Shown in pieces: positions 1-6,586 of a stretch of 12,781 bases of DNA (position 1 is the first letter of the stretch; every line of letters starts with the position of its first letter). The DNA is taken from NCBI GenBank assembly GCA_903891395.1, contig CAITEM010000484.1:1-12781 (forward strand), given 5' to 3'. The DNA is from an uncultured Hyphomicrobiales bacterium (GTDB lineage: Bacteria > Pseudomonadota > Alphaproteobacteria > Rhizobiales > Xanthobacteraceae). Both the position numbers and the translations under genes were made by a program. The notes below the pieces were generated by a model. The model was not told the origin of the DNA. It did no database searches and saw only the letters and a program-made list of their open reading frames with translations.

Positions 1-190
1 GAAACTTGGCGGACTTGCGGCACTATCAGACTTCGACAAGCCTCGATGTCGCGAGGCGTCGAGGTCCGTGGGTCCCTTGAGGACCCGGCGTTCCGCGCGC
101 CCTCGTTCTTGTCGAGGCGCGCCTGTTTCAGGAGACGGCGTACCCCGCGCCGCAAAGAACAGGGGCGATGTCGCGCGCCTGCTTCTCTTT
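1..190. other. Intergenic stretch without a credible gene
   Basis: I see no gene in this stretch. Short open frames exist, but they are Arg/Pro-rich, have no convincing ribosome binding site and run into the repeat that follows. Several small inverted repeats are visible: CCTCGA at 41-46 against TCGAGG at 59-64, GGGTCC/GGACCC at 70-75 and 81-86, and a GC-rich stem at 95-105 against 113-122 with a one-base bulge. The dense palindromes suggest non-coding or decayed intergenic DNA, but I cannot name an element. The left window edge cuts this region, so a gene ending just outside cannot be excluded. Confidence 0.5.
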
Positions 191-330
191 TTACCCTCCC
201 CCTTGTGGGGAGGGTCGGCGAACGAAGTGAGCCGGGGTGGGGGTAATTGTTGAATGCAAAAACTGCGACCCCCACCCCGCTCGCTTCGCAAACGCTCCGC
301 GAGCGACCCTCCCCACAAGGGGGAGGGTAA
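191..330. repeat. Long inverted repeat, intergenic palindromic element
   Basis: Two perfect 27-base inverted arms lie at 191-217 and 304-330; the left arm begins TTACCCTCCCCCTTGTGGGG. A second matching pair sits inside them: CGGGGTGGGGGT at 233-244 against ACCCCCACCCCG at 268-279. The inner part (218-232 against 281-303) is only partly complementary, so the whole folds as one interrupted hairpin around an AT-richer tip at 245-267. The CTCCCC-TTGTGGGGAG core, the GAAGTGAG/CTCGCTTC stretch and the CCCCACCCC block match, from memory, a family of palindromic elements common between genes in Bradyrhizobium and relatives. It lies 32 bases past the stop of the PrsW gene, so its transcript could fold and act as an end signal or stability element; that role is inferred. 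Confidence 0.8.
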
Positions 331-362
331 GAAAGCAAGTGTCTGATGACCACAGCGACCGC

Positions 363-1247
363 CTACACCATGAACTCGCGCAAAAACCCGAGCAGCGGCA
401 GCGCGGCGAGAAAGAGAACCAGGCTGACGATGGCGGTGACGCGCCAGGGATGGCTTTGAAATCGTTCGCTATGCGTAAACGAGTTGTGCACGGGCGCCTG
501 CGAGCGCCGCGCCCTGTAGATGATGCGCGCAGCGATCAGCGTGACCAGGCCGCAGACCACAAAACCGAGCGTCAGCCACCAGCCGGTCGCGGCGCTTTCG
601 GTGGCGGCCAACTGGCGTTGCAGCAGCAGCGGAAAATCGAACAGCCCGTGCAGCACCGTGGCGATCAGCCAGCCGGTCAGATAACTTGTGGTTCTGAAAC
701 CGCTGCGGCGGGTTTCGGCGGTGACGGTGCCGAAGCGCGCCTTGACCGCGTAGATGCCGATGATGACGCCGAGCGCGCCGTGCACCGGCACGGTGAACAG
801 GCCGCGCACCACCGCCAGCGTGCGCCAATAGTCCGGATTGCTGGCGAGATAGAACAGGTTCTCATAAGCGGCAAAACCAAGACCCACGGCCGCGCCATAG
901 ACCACGCCTTCCATCGGGTGGTCATAGGCAATGTAACGCGAGCAGAAGAACACCAGAACGATCAGCTTGAGCGCTTCCTCCGGCGCGGCGACGCCGAGGG
1001 TGGCTTGCAGAAAAGCGTGCAGCACGGGCGCATCGCCAAGTCGAGCGACGCCGGGCACCGGCATGTTCAGGTAGGAAATGAGCCAGGCGCTGGCGGCGCC
1101 AAGCAGGAACGCGATCAGGACCACCCGCGCCGGTTCGCGGCGGTTGTCCATGGTGGCGACGGTCCACAGGATCAGCAGCGAGGGCGCGATCGCGGCGGCG
1201 CCGAGCGCGGATGGCAGCGCGTCAAACAGAGGGGCGAGGATATTCAC
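363..1247 (-). CDS. PrsW-family intramembrane metalloprotease
   Basis: This encodes a 294-residue polytopic membrane protein of the PrsW family. These are putative membrane-embedded metalloproteases related in fold to CAAX-type proteases; Bacillus PrsW clips the anti-sigma factor RsiW. Hydrophobic segments lie at about 17-33, 41-60, 92-103, 115-135, 144-167, 187-206, 222-244 and 269-290. The family signature residues are present: PEEALK at 89-94 (Glu90, Glu91, Lys94), EN at 129-130 within a glycine-rich helix, His156, and HGLFDF starting at His200. The start is a GTG only 12 bases after the small gene upstream, so the two are probably cotranscribed; its ribosome binding site is weak. No anti-sigma gene lies nearby, so the substrate is unknown. 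The long inverted repeat follows its stop. Confidence 0.82.
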   Translation of the reverse strand: MNILAPLFDALPSALGAAAIAPSLLILWTVATMDNRREPARVVLIAFLLGAASAWLISYLNMPVPGVARLGDAPVLHAFLQATLGVAAPEEALKLIVLVFFCSRYIAYDHPMEGVVYGAAVGLGFAAYENLFYLASNPDYWRTLAVVRGLFTVPVHGALGVIIGIYAVKARFGTVTAETRRSGFRTTSYLTGWLIATVLHGLFDFPLLLQRQLAATESAATGWWLTLGFVVCGLVTLIAARIIYRARRSQAPVHNSFTHSERFQSHPWRVTAIVSLVLFLAALPLLGFLREFMV

Positions 1248-1259
1248 CGGCCGGACCGG

Positions 1260-1517
1260 CTAGTTCGTCTCCGACGCGCGGCGCGGGACCGGCGGCTGCA
1301 CTTGAGCGGGCGCCTCATACTGGCGGGCGGCGCTGCGGCCGATCTGCAGATATTCGCGGCTCATCGGATTGGGGGCCTGGAACCGCTCGTCGGCCGACCC
1401 CGTCAGTTCGCGCGACGATGGCACGGAGGTATCGGCTTTGGCGCTCTGCCCAGAGAAAGGCAGCAACACGGCTACGCCGAGCAAAACGGCGGCGAAACGA
1501 AGCTGAATGTGATGCAC
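1260..1517 (-). CDS. Small secreted protein of unknown function
   Basis: I do not recognise this 85-residue protein. A GTG start gives a classical signal peptide: basic residues at His2-Arg7, a hydrophobic core at 8-20, and likely cleavage after SGQSAKA (residue 28). The mature part of about 57 residues is polar, rich in Ser, Pro and Arg, with no cysteine and no obvious domain; it carries SREYLQIGRSAARQYEAP in its middle. A G-rich stretch lies about seven bases before this GTG. A second GTG at 1553 in the same frame would add 12 residues; it has a GAGGG about eight bases upstream but a poorer signal peptide, so the start is uncertain. The gene sits 90 bases after the L,D-transpeptidase and 12 bases before the PrsW gene on the same strand, which suggests an envelope role. 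Confidence 0.6.
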   Translation of the reverse strand: MHHIQLRFAAVLLGVAVLLPFSGQSAKADTSVPSSRELTGSADERFQAPNPMSREYLQIGRSAARQYEAPAQVQPPVPRRASETN

Positions 1518-1563
1518 GGTGAAGCCCCCAGAACCAATCTGGCAACTCAACACGGCGCCACCC

Positions 1564-1586
1564 TCGTGGTTCCCGGGGAACCACGA
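1564..1586. repeat. Near-perfect 23-base palindrome
   Basis: Arms TCGTGGTTCCC (1564-1574) and GGGAACCACGA (1576-1586) are perfect inverted copies around a single G. It lies between the L,D-transpeptidase stop and the small secreted gene, about ten bases before the alternative GTG at 1553. No T-run follows on either strand, so it is not a classical terminator. It could be a protein binding site, or in RNA a hairpin that masks the next ribosome binding site. Confidence 0.7.
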
Positions 1587-1607
1587 ATTATCGTGCCGCG
1601 ACGGGCT

Positions 1608-2882
1608 TTAATGCGTGGCGACGATGAAGTCGGTTTCGGAGCCGGTCTCGTCGCTCAAGGCATTGTCCGACACGATCAGCGACGAACCCGGCGCCAGCAG
1701 TTCGGAAATACGCTCGACCGCATCCTTCGGCATCTCGAAGCGCTCGAGCGCTTCGGCGGCCGACGGCGCGTGGGCCAGATCTGCGGCCAGCTTCTCGCGC
1801 TTGTCGAGTTCCTTTTGCGAGAGCTTCTTGGCGCCGCGGCCATGCTCGGCCTTCAGCGCGACGCCGCTCGGAACCGACACCGAGGTCCAGCGCACCTGCC
1901 CGTCCTTGATTGCCATCGCCGTGAATACGTGCGTCCCCCAGGACTTGTCGGGGTCGGCGATGGTCACCGGGGCGTCGAACAGCGGCGTGAAGTCCTGGCG
2001 CACGTAGAGCTTGCCGGTTTTGCGGCTGACGAAGACCTGCACCGGACCTTTGCGCTTGGTCTCGGTGATGGGCTTGGCGATGTCGGGCAAGGCCGCGGCC
2101 TTCTGCTCCGGCATCTTGATGATGTCGGCCACGGCCAGCTTGGCGGCGACGTCGTCGGCGGCCTGACCGTTGCCGGTGACCGTACGGGCGGCGATCTGGA
2201 CGGTACCGGTGGTGCCCGGCGCGGACGCGCTCGGAACTTCGACCGGCGGCTCTGGCGCTTTGGGGACAAAGAGACGCGCGCTCGCGATCTCGACCGGCGC
2301 GACCGGATCGCGCGTAATAATGACCCGGGCGCCGAGCCTGCTGATCTTGAACAGGCTGGCCGCGAACGGCCCCGGCAGCCGGATGCAGCCGTGCGAGGCG
2401 GCGTGGCCCGGCAGCGGACCCTCATGCAAGGCGATGCCCGACCAGGTGATGCGCTCCATATAGGGCATCGGCGCGCCGCTATAGATATTCGACTCGTGGA
2501 AGCGCGCCTTGGAAATCACCGAGAACACGCCCATCGGCGTCTCGTGGCCGGGCGCTCCGGTCGAGACCGGGGCCTCTGCGATCTGCTTGCCGTCGCTGAA
2601 CAGTGTAACGCGCTGCTTGGCAACCGACACGACGATGGTCAGCGGCCCGGTCGGCGTTGGAAACCTGTTGGCGTCCTTGTCGTATTGGGTTGAACGATGG
2701 GCGCGGTGTTTGACCGGTTGTTCAGGATCGGCCGGCTCGGACCGGACTTGATTCTGATCGACCCGCGACCAGTCGAACCAGCCGGCGTGGGCCGGGCCCG
2801 CACCGAATACCGCTAGTAAAATGAGACAGGCGGCTGGGCGCGCAGAGGGCTTCAGCAAACCAACGACTTCCAAGGGCCTCAC
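1608..2882 (-). CDS. L,D-transpeptidase (YkuD domain), secreted
   Basis: This is a periplasmic L,D-transpeptidase, an enzyme class that makes 3-3 peptidoglycan cross-links or attaches proteins to peptidoglycan. Of 424 residues, a signal peptide spans 1-33 (hydrophobic core 17-29, cleavage near AHA-GW). The YkuD domain spans about 80-191 and carries His153 (ALHEG) and SHGCIRLP at 163-170, with catalytic Cys166, His164 and Arg168. A Pro/Ala linker follows. Residues 279-340 then resemble the first half of a YkuD domain again, without a catalytic motif, and the protein ends in SLIVSDNALSDETGSETDF. I chose the GTG at 2882 because GGAG lies six bases upstream (2889-2892); a TTG at 2900 would add six residues. 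It heads a same-strand group with a small secreted protein and a PrsW protease. Confidence 0.88.
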   Translation of the reverse strand: MRPLEVVGLLKPSARPAACLILLAVFGAGPAHAGWFDWSRVDQNQVRSEPADPEQPVKHRAHRSTQYDKDANRFPTPTGPLTIVVSVAKQRVTLFSDGKQIAEAPVSTGAPGHETPMGVFSVISKARFHESNIYSGAPMPYMERITWSGIALHEGPLPGHAASHGCIRLPGPFAASLFKISRLGARVIITRDPVAPVEIASARLFVPKAPEPPVEVPSASAPGTTGTVQIAARTVTGNGQAADDVAAKLAVADIIKMPEQKAAALPDIAKPITETKRKGPVQVFVSRKTGKLYVRQDFTPLFDAPVTIADPDKSWGTHVFTAMAIKDGQVRWTSVSVPSGVALKAEHGRGAKKLSQKELDKREKLAADLAHAPSAAEALERFEMPKDAVERISELLAPGSSLIVSDNALSDETGSETDFIVATH

Positions 2883-3328
2883 GTCGCTCTCCACGTCCAA
2901 TGACTGTGCTCACGCAATATCCAAGTGTGACGGCCGATTGCGCGATTCGCACCTACAGCTTTGTCGAAGCTCACGGTCGATTGGTTCAATCAACAAACTA
3001 TTACGTTAGCGGTGCTCGTTTCCCTCGATACCGGTCATAGCCGCGGCCAGAAACAGAAAAATGAAGATCCCGCCGATAATTTCCATAGCCAGCATGCCAA
3101 TGATCCTGTCCGGTTTCAAAATGGGACAGCGCGCCGTGACCGGCGCGCTGCCTTGCCTGCAACAAGCTCCTCCGCCTGAGCTCGTTCCACGGCGCCGGGT
3201 AATTGCGTAGGGCGCGGCTAAATGGCCACATGTCGATTCAGACGCAAACCATGGAACTTTTGTCCCGGTACCGACTTATCGGTGCATCCAGCCTCCGCCG
3301 GTTGGGTTTTCCAACAGATGGAGTGGTT
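2883..3328. promoter_or_regulatory. Divergent intergenic region
   Basis: This 446-base stretch separates the minus-strand L,D-transpeptidase from the plus-strand DUF1236 gene and should hold promoters for both. Apart from the candidate small membrane peptide at 3006-3095, I see no gene: other open frames here are Arg-rich and lack ribosome binding sites. A GGAAC lies at about 3252 upstream of the DUF1236 gene, but no good CGTT follows at the spacing expected for an EcfG-type stress promoter, so I do not call one. I identify no terminator or operator with confidence. Confidence 0.45.
3006..3095 (-). CDS. Candidate 29-residue membrane peptide
   Basis: I do not recognise a family. An ATG at 3095 opens a 29-codon frame ending in TAA, with AGGA eight bases upstream. 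The peptide begins MLAMEIIGGIFIFLFLAAAM and ends TGIEGNEHR. It has one hydrophobic segment (about residues 6-20) followed by a polar, charged tail, a typical layout for a single-pass small membrane protein. A TTG upstream could extend it by eight residues (LKPDRIIG), but no ribosome binding site supports that. It stands alone between divergent genes. A hydrophobic 15-residue run can arise by chance, so this remains a candidate. Confidence 0.4.
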   Translation of the reverse strand: MLAMEIIGGIFIFLFLAAAMTGIEGNEHR

Positions 3329-3682
3329 ATGCGGTTATCTGCCAAAATTCTTCTCGCGAGCCTTGTGATCACGTCGCTGCCGATGGCCGCGCAGGCGCAA
3401 GGTACTGTGCGCGGCGCCGAACAAGGCGCGCGTCAGGGTGAGCATGATGCGGGTCCGATCGGCGCCGTGGTCGGCGGCACGGTTGGCGCGGTTGCGGGTA
3501 CCATCGGCGGCATTCTCGGCGTCGACGATCGTCCGCGTTTTCGCACCTATGTCGTCGAGCAGCGCGTGCCGTCGTATCGTTACGAGAGCGAGTTCCGCGT
3601 CGGCGCCGTGCTGCCCGAACAAGGCGTCACCTATTACGACGTGCCGGCTGAATATCACGTCAGCGGCTATCGCTACACGTAA
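3329..3682 (+). CDS. DUF1236 periplasmic protein, cut by in-frame stop
   Basis: This encodes a 117-residue secreted protein: signal peptide 1-23 (cleavage near AQA-QG), a Gly/Ala-rich segment at 42-65 (IGAVVGGTVGAVAGTIGGIL), then a DUF1236-like region from about 70 (FRTYVVEQRVPSYRYESEF, VGAVLPEQGVTYYDVPAEY, YRYT). DUF1236 proteins are periplasmic and of unknown function, frequent in Bradyrhizobium. The frame ends at a TAA directly after YRYT, where family members normally continue; the missing ending follows in the same frame (see 3683-3745). The ATG was chosen for its GGAG at 3320-3323 and the signal peptide; longer upstream starts would bury that signal. The C-terminal strand is lost unless the stop is read through, so it may be a fresh pseudogene or a tolerated truncation. 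Confidence 0.72.
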   Translation: MRLSAKILLASLVITSLPMAAQAQGTVRGAEQGARQGEHDAGPIGAVVGGTVGAVAGTIGGILGVDDRPRFRTYVVEQRVPSYRYESEFRVGAVLPEQGVTYYDVPAEYHVSGYRYT

Positions 3683-3745
3683 GTGAACGATCACGCCGTG
3701 CTGGTCGATCCGCAAACGCGCCAGATCGTCCAGATCATCGATTAA
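3683..3745 (+). other. Orphaned C-terminal tail of the DUF1236 gene
   Basis: Directly after the TAA at 3680-3682 the same frame stays open for 20 codons and reads VNDHAVLVDPQTRQIVQIID before a second TAA. This matches the usual DUF1236 ending, a valine-rich strand with VLVDP and TRxIVQ. One codon has therefore apparently become TAA, with no frame shift. GTG at 3683 is in frame, but a separate 20-residue product is unlikely. Confidence 0.72.
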
Positions 3746-3778
3746 CACTTCCGCCGGATTTCATTGAAGGGATTGAAC

Positions 3779-4054
3779 ATGCTGAAAATCATGACCGTTG
3801 CTACCGCTGCCGCACTGACCCTCGGCGTCGCATTCGCACCGCAGCCCGCCGCAGCCCGTGACGGCGCCATTGCCGCCGGCGTCATCGGTGGTCTGGCGGT
3901 CGGCGCCATCGTCGGCTCGCAGATCAACCGCGACGGCTTTCGCGACGGACCGGGCTATTACCGCTCCGGCTATCGCGAGTGCCGCATCGAACGGCAGGAT
4001 TTCGAAGACCGCTACGGCCGTCTGCATGTCCGCAACGTTCGCGTCTGCGACTAA
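3779..4054 (+). CDS. Small secreted glycine-zipper-like protein
   Basis: The family is not recognised by name. The 91-residue protein has a signal peptide at 1-27 (cleavage near PAAA-RD), then a Gly/Ala-rich hydrophobic run at about 29-48 (GAIAAGVIGGLAVGAIVGSQ) like a glycine zipper. A polar Arg/Tyr/Asp-rich tail follows with two cysteines (Cys68 in YRECRI and Cys90 in VRVCD), which could form a disulfide in the periplasm. The tail pattern C-x-x-x-R-Q-x-F-x-D-x-Y-G-R recurs, as I recall, in small periplasmic proteins of Bradyrhizobium. The ATG was chosen for AAGGGA about seven bases upstream; a TTG at 3764 would overlap that site. It lies 33 bases after the DUF1236 tail on the same strand and is followed by a strong terminator. 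Confidence 0.7.
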   Translation: MLKIMTVATAAALTLGVAFAPQPAAARDGAIAAGVIGGLAVGAIVGSQINRDGFRDGPGYYRSGYRECRIERQDFEDRYGRLHVRNVRVCD

Positions 4055-4094
4055 TCGACGTCTAACGACTGCTTGGGCTTGAACCTCCCAGCTC

Positions 4095-4122
4095 AAACCC
4101 CGCCGGAAACGGCGGGGTTTTT
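4095..4122 (+). terminator. Rho-independent terminator
   Basis: An 11-base stem, AAACCCCGCCG (4095-4105) with CGGCGGGGTTT (4110-4120), closes a GAAA tetraloop (4106-4109). The T-run at 4118-4122 completes a plus-strand terminator 40 bases after the small secreted gene. On the minus strand only three Ts follow the stem, so it may also end the che operon, more weakly. Confidence 0.88.
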
Positions 4123-4136
4123 GCGTGGCGGGCGGT

Positions 4137-5000
4137 TCAAGCCTTGAGCGCGAACTTCAGGATGTTGCTGGGTGGCGTCACGCGCTTGGCGGCGTTCGGG
4201 ATATAAAGCCCGCGCCGGTCGGTCATCGGCTTGAAAGCATCGGTCAGACCGACCACGGTCTCGGCGGCGCCAAGCGCCAGGAAACTCTGCTCCGGCATTT
4301 GCCGAGCGATTCGATTGAGGACGTCGATTTTGGTTTCCTGATCGAAATAAATCAGCACGTTGCGGCAGAACACCATGTCGAAGGTGCCGAGCGGCGAGAA
4401 ATCCTTCAGCAGATTGAGCGAGCGGAATTGCACCATGTCGCGGATTTCCGGCGCGATCTGCCAGGTCTCGCCGACCTGACTGAAAAACCGGACGAGCAAC
4501 TGGATCGGCAAGCCGCGCTGCACTTCGAACTGGCTGTAGATACCGGCTTTGGCGCGCGCCAGCACCTCGGCGGAAATATCCGTCGCCACGATCTCGATGC
4601 GAAAGCCGGCAAGCGCGGCGTTCATGCCCCTGATCGCCATTGCCAGCGAATAAGGCTCCTGCCCCGTCGAGGCCGCGGTACACCAGATGCGGATGTGTTT
4701 CTCTCTAGCCCGCGCGGCGATCAACGCCGGCATCACTGTCTGCGTGAAGTGTTCGAAGGGGACCTTGTCGCGGAAGAAAAAGGTCTCGTTGGTGGCCATC
4801 GCTTCGACGACATCGGTCGCCAAGCTTGAGTTCTCGCCGCTCCTCAGCTTGCCGACAAGGTCGCCCAAGGTCGCGATACTGTGGCGGCGCGCCACTGGGA
4901 CCAGCCGGCTTTCGGCGAGATATTGCTTCTCCGCCGACAGCACGAGGCCCGACCGCTCGCGCAACAGCTTTCGCAGATAGTCGAAATCGTGCGGGGTCAC
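4137..5000 (-). CDS. Chemotaxis protein methyltransferase CheR
   Basis: CheR uses S-adenosylmethionine to methylate glutamates on chemoreceptors, opposing CheB. The 287-residue protein has the helical N-terminal CheR domain at about 1-75 (FDYLRKLLRERSGLVL, then ATNETFFFRD at 69-78). The catalytic domain follows, with SAM-binding motif I WCTAASTGQEPYSLAM at 106-121, acidic loop ATDIS at 139-143, and FDMVFCRNVLIYFD at 207-220. Length and order are normal for the family, and no TPR extension is present. The GTG start overlaps the cheB stop in a GTGA arrangement, so the two are probably translationally coupled. An upstream in-frame extension over cheB gives only Arg-rich nonsense, which confirms this start. 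It is the last gene of the che operon. Confidence 0.95.
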   Translation of the reverse strand: MTPHDFDYLRKLLRERSGLVLSAEKQYLAESRLVPVARRHSIATLGDLVGKLRSGENSSLATDVVEAMATNETFFFRDKVPFEHFTQTVMPALIAARAREKHIRIWCTAASTGQEPYSLAMAIRGMNAALAGFRIEIVATDISAEVLARAKAGIYSQFEVQRGLPIQLLVRFFSQVGETWQIAPEIRDMVQFRSLNLLKDFSPLGTFDMVFCRNVLIYFDQETKIDVLNRIARQMPEQSFLALGAAETVVGLTDAFKPMTDRRGLYIPNAAKRVTPPSNILKFALKA

Positions 5001-6157
5001 GGGCGCTCTCCCGCGTAAAGGCGCGTGAGCCGCGGCGCCATTTCGCCAATCGAAAGCACGGCCGAGCACAGGCCTGCCATCGCGACCTGGCCGGGCATCC
5101 CCCAGACCACGCTGCTGGCCTCGTCCTGCGCTATGATGTGACCGCCTGCGGCGACGATTGCCTTGGCGCCGGCGAGACCGTCGGAACCCATGCCGGTAAG
5201 CACCAGTGCCAGGGCCTTCGCGCCCCACACTGTTGCGGCAGCGCTGAAGAGCGGGTCCACGGCCGGCTTGCAGAAGTTGATCAGCGGCCCATCCTCGATC
5301 GCGATCACGGCGCCGCCGTCGCGGCGCGCAACCGCCATGTGCTTGCCGCCCGGCGCGAGATAGATCCGGCCGGCGACGATGTCTTCGCCCTGTTGAGCTT
5401 CACGCACCGGACATTTGGCGACACGGGCGAGGTGTTCGGCCAGGATCGCCGTGAAAGTCGGCGGCATGTGCTGGGTGATCAAGACCGGCACATGTTCGAT
5501 GACGCTGGCGATGTGGCCAAGAATGGCATTGAGCGCCTGCGGGCCGCCGGTTGACGAGCCGATCAACAATACCCGTGGCGGCGAAACCGGCATCGCCCGC
5601 AAAAGGATCTGCGGATGGGCATGGTCGTGGCGGAGCTTGGCATGCGGCGCAGTTTTGGCGTCCGGCGCAGCGGCGGTATGCGCGGCCGTATGCAGCAAAC
5701 GCTTCGATCGCGCGCCGAGCTGCCGGATTTTCTCGATCAGGTCGCGGCGAAAGCTGACGGCGCCGGCGACTTCTTGGTTGCTCGAGGGCTTCGGAATGTA
5801 GTCGGTGGCGCCGAGTGACAGCGCGCGCAGGCTGATTTCCGCGTTCCGGCGGGTCAGCGTCGATGCCATGATCACGATCAGATCGCGCTTTTTCTCCAGA
5901 AGCAGCGGAAGGGCGGCGATGCCGTCGAGGTCCGGCATATCGACGTCCAGCACCACGACGTCGGGATCGGCGCGCTCGACCTGCGCAACGGCCTCGCGGC
6001 CGGTACGCAGGGTGGCAACCACTTCCAGGTCCGGCTCAGCCTCGATCCATCGCGCGAACAAGCCGCGCACGACGATGGCGTCATCCACGATCATGACGCG
6101 GATGCGACGGCCGGATGCCACGGCGACCGGTGGCGGCGATGGAAAAGCGAGGTTCAT
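4997..6157 (-). CDS. Chemotaxis response regulator methylesterase CheB
   Basis: CheB removes methyl groups from, and deamidates, chemoreceptors when phosphorylated by CheA. Of 386 residues, an N-terminal receiver spans about 19-135: Asp25/Asp26 (VDDA), phospho-acceptor Asp71 (VLDVDMPDLDG), Thr100 and Lys123 (PKP). A linker of about 55 residues, rich in His and Ala, precedes the methylesterase domain at about 194-380. That domain shows the catalytic triad: Ser202 in GSSTGG, His230 in QHMPP and Asp326 in TGMGSDG. The protein is complete. The ATG lies 25 bases after cheY, and the stop overlaps the cheR start by three bases. Between the domains the sequence is low in complexity, as is common for CheB. 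Confidence 0.96.
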   Translation of the reverse strand: MNLAFPSPPPVAVASGRRIRVMIVDDAIVVRGLFARWIEAEPDLEVVATLRTGREAVAQVERADPDVVVLDVDMPDLDGIAALPLLLEKKRDLIVIMASTLTRRNAEISLRALSLGATDYIPKPSSNQEVAGAVSFRRDLIEKIRQLGARSKRLLHTAAHTAAAPDAKTAPHAKLRHDHAHPQILLRAMPVSPPRVLLIGSSTGGPQALNAILGHIASVIEHVPVLITQHMPPTFTAILAEHLARVAKCPVREAQQGEDIVAGRIYLAPGGKHMAVARRDGGAVIAIEDGPLINFCKPAVDPLFSAAATVWGAKALALVLTGMGSDGLAGAKAIVAAGGHIIAQDEASSVVWGMPGQVAMAGLCSAVLSIGEMAPRLTRLYAGERP

Positions 6158-6182
6158 TGGCCTTGGCCCGGCTGACGAATCT

Positions 6183-6548
6183 TCAAATCAGCCCGACTTC
6201 TTGGAATTTGGCCTCGACGATTTCCTTGTCGAACGGCTTCATGATGTATTCGTTGGCACCGGCATGCAGCGCCCGCGCGATATGGGCGACGTCGTTTTCG
6301 GTGGTGCAGAACACGACTTTGGGACCGTCACCGCCCGGCATCCGGCGCAACATGCGCAGAAATTCGAAGCCGTCCATTTTCGGCATGTTCCAGTCGAGCA
6401 AGATCGCCTCCGGAAGCTGGCGCTTGCAGGCGGTCAACGCCTGTTCGCCGTCCTCGGCTTCCTCGATCTTGAAATCCAGCCCTTCGAGAATGCGCCGCGC
6501 GACTTTCCGGATGACGCTGGAGTCGTCGACAACTAAACAGGTCTTCAT
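6183..6548 (-). CDS. Chemotaxis response regulator CheY
   Basis: This is a 121-residue stand-alone receiver. CheA phosphorylates it, and it then acts on the flagellar motor switch or serves as a phosphate sink. The whole signature is present: Asp8 and Asp9 (VVDDS), phospho-acceptor Asp52 (LLDWNMPKMDG), Thr82 (FCTTEND) and Lys104 (MKPF). It lies between cheW and cheB in the operon, 49 bases after cheW; its ribosome binding site is modest (GGGG about eight bases upstream of the ATG). It is the only free CheY in the window. Alphaproteobacteria often carry several, so whether this one binds the motor or acts as a sink cannot be told here. Confidence 0.95.
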   Translation of the reverse strand: MKTCLVVDDSSVIRKVARRILEGLDFKIEEAEDGEQALTACKRQLPEAILLDWNMPKMDGFEFLRMLRRMPGGDGPKVVFCTTENDVAHIARALHAGANEYIMKPFDKEIVEAKFQEVGLI

Positions 6549-6567
6549 TTTTTTAGCCCCATGTTAC

Positions 6568-6586
6568 TTGCGAGCCCGGCCCGCAA
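6568..6586. repeat. Short imperfect inverted repeat between cheW and cheY
   Basis: TTGCGAGCCCGGCCCGCAA pairs with itself in eight of nine positions around a central C. It lies in the 49-base gap between cheW and cheY, about 20 bases before the cheY start. In the transcript it would form a short hairpin. No T-run follows, so it is more likely a processing or stability element than a terminator; the function is inferred. Confidence 0.4.

Noticed and set aside
46..246. A 66-codon frame at the left edge running into the repeat
   Set aside because: Its C-terminal part is a translation of the palindromic repeat and the rest is Arg/Pro-rich; such frames are typical repeat artefacts.
237..2693. An 818-codon open frame on the plus strand opposite the PrsW and L,D-transpeptidase genes
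   Set aside because: Its translation is Arg/Gln/Asp-rich with no domain, no signal and no sensible start; it spans three minus-strand genes that have clear family motifs. Long antisense frames are common in GC-rich DNA.
3001..3231. A 76-codon minus-strand frame overlapping the candidate small membrane peptide
   Set aside because: It is Arg/His-rich and has no signal, domain or ribosome binding site; the shorter frame at 3006-3095 is more protein-like.
3252..3280. GGAAC upstream of the DUF1236 gene as an EcfG-type stress promoter
   Set aside because: No CGTT follows at 16-17 bases; the bases there are CTTA or ACTT, so the second half of the motif is missing.
5001..5228. An N-terminal extension of CheR reaching into cheB
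   Set aside because: The extension reads as Arg/Gly-rich nonsense antiparallel to no domain, while the GTG at 5000 starts exactly at the CheR domain and overlaps the cheB stop.
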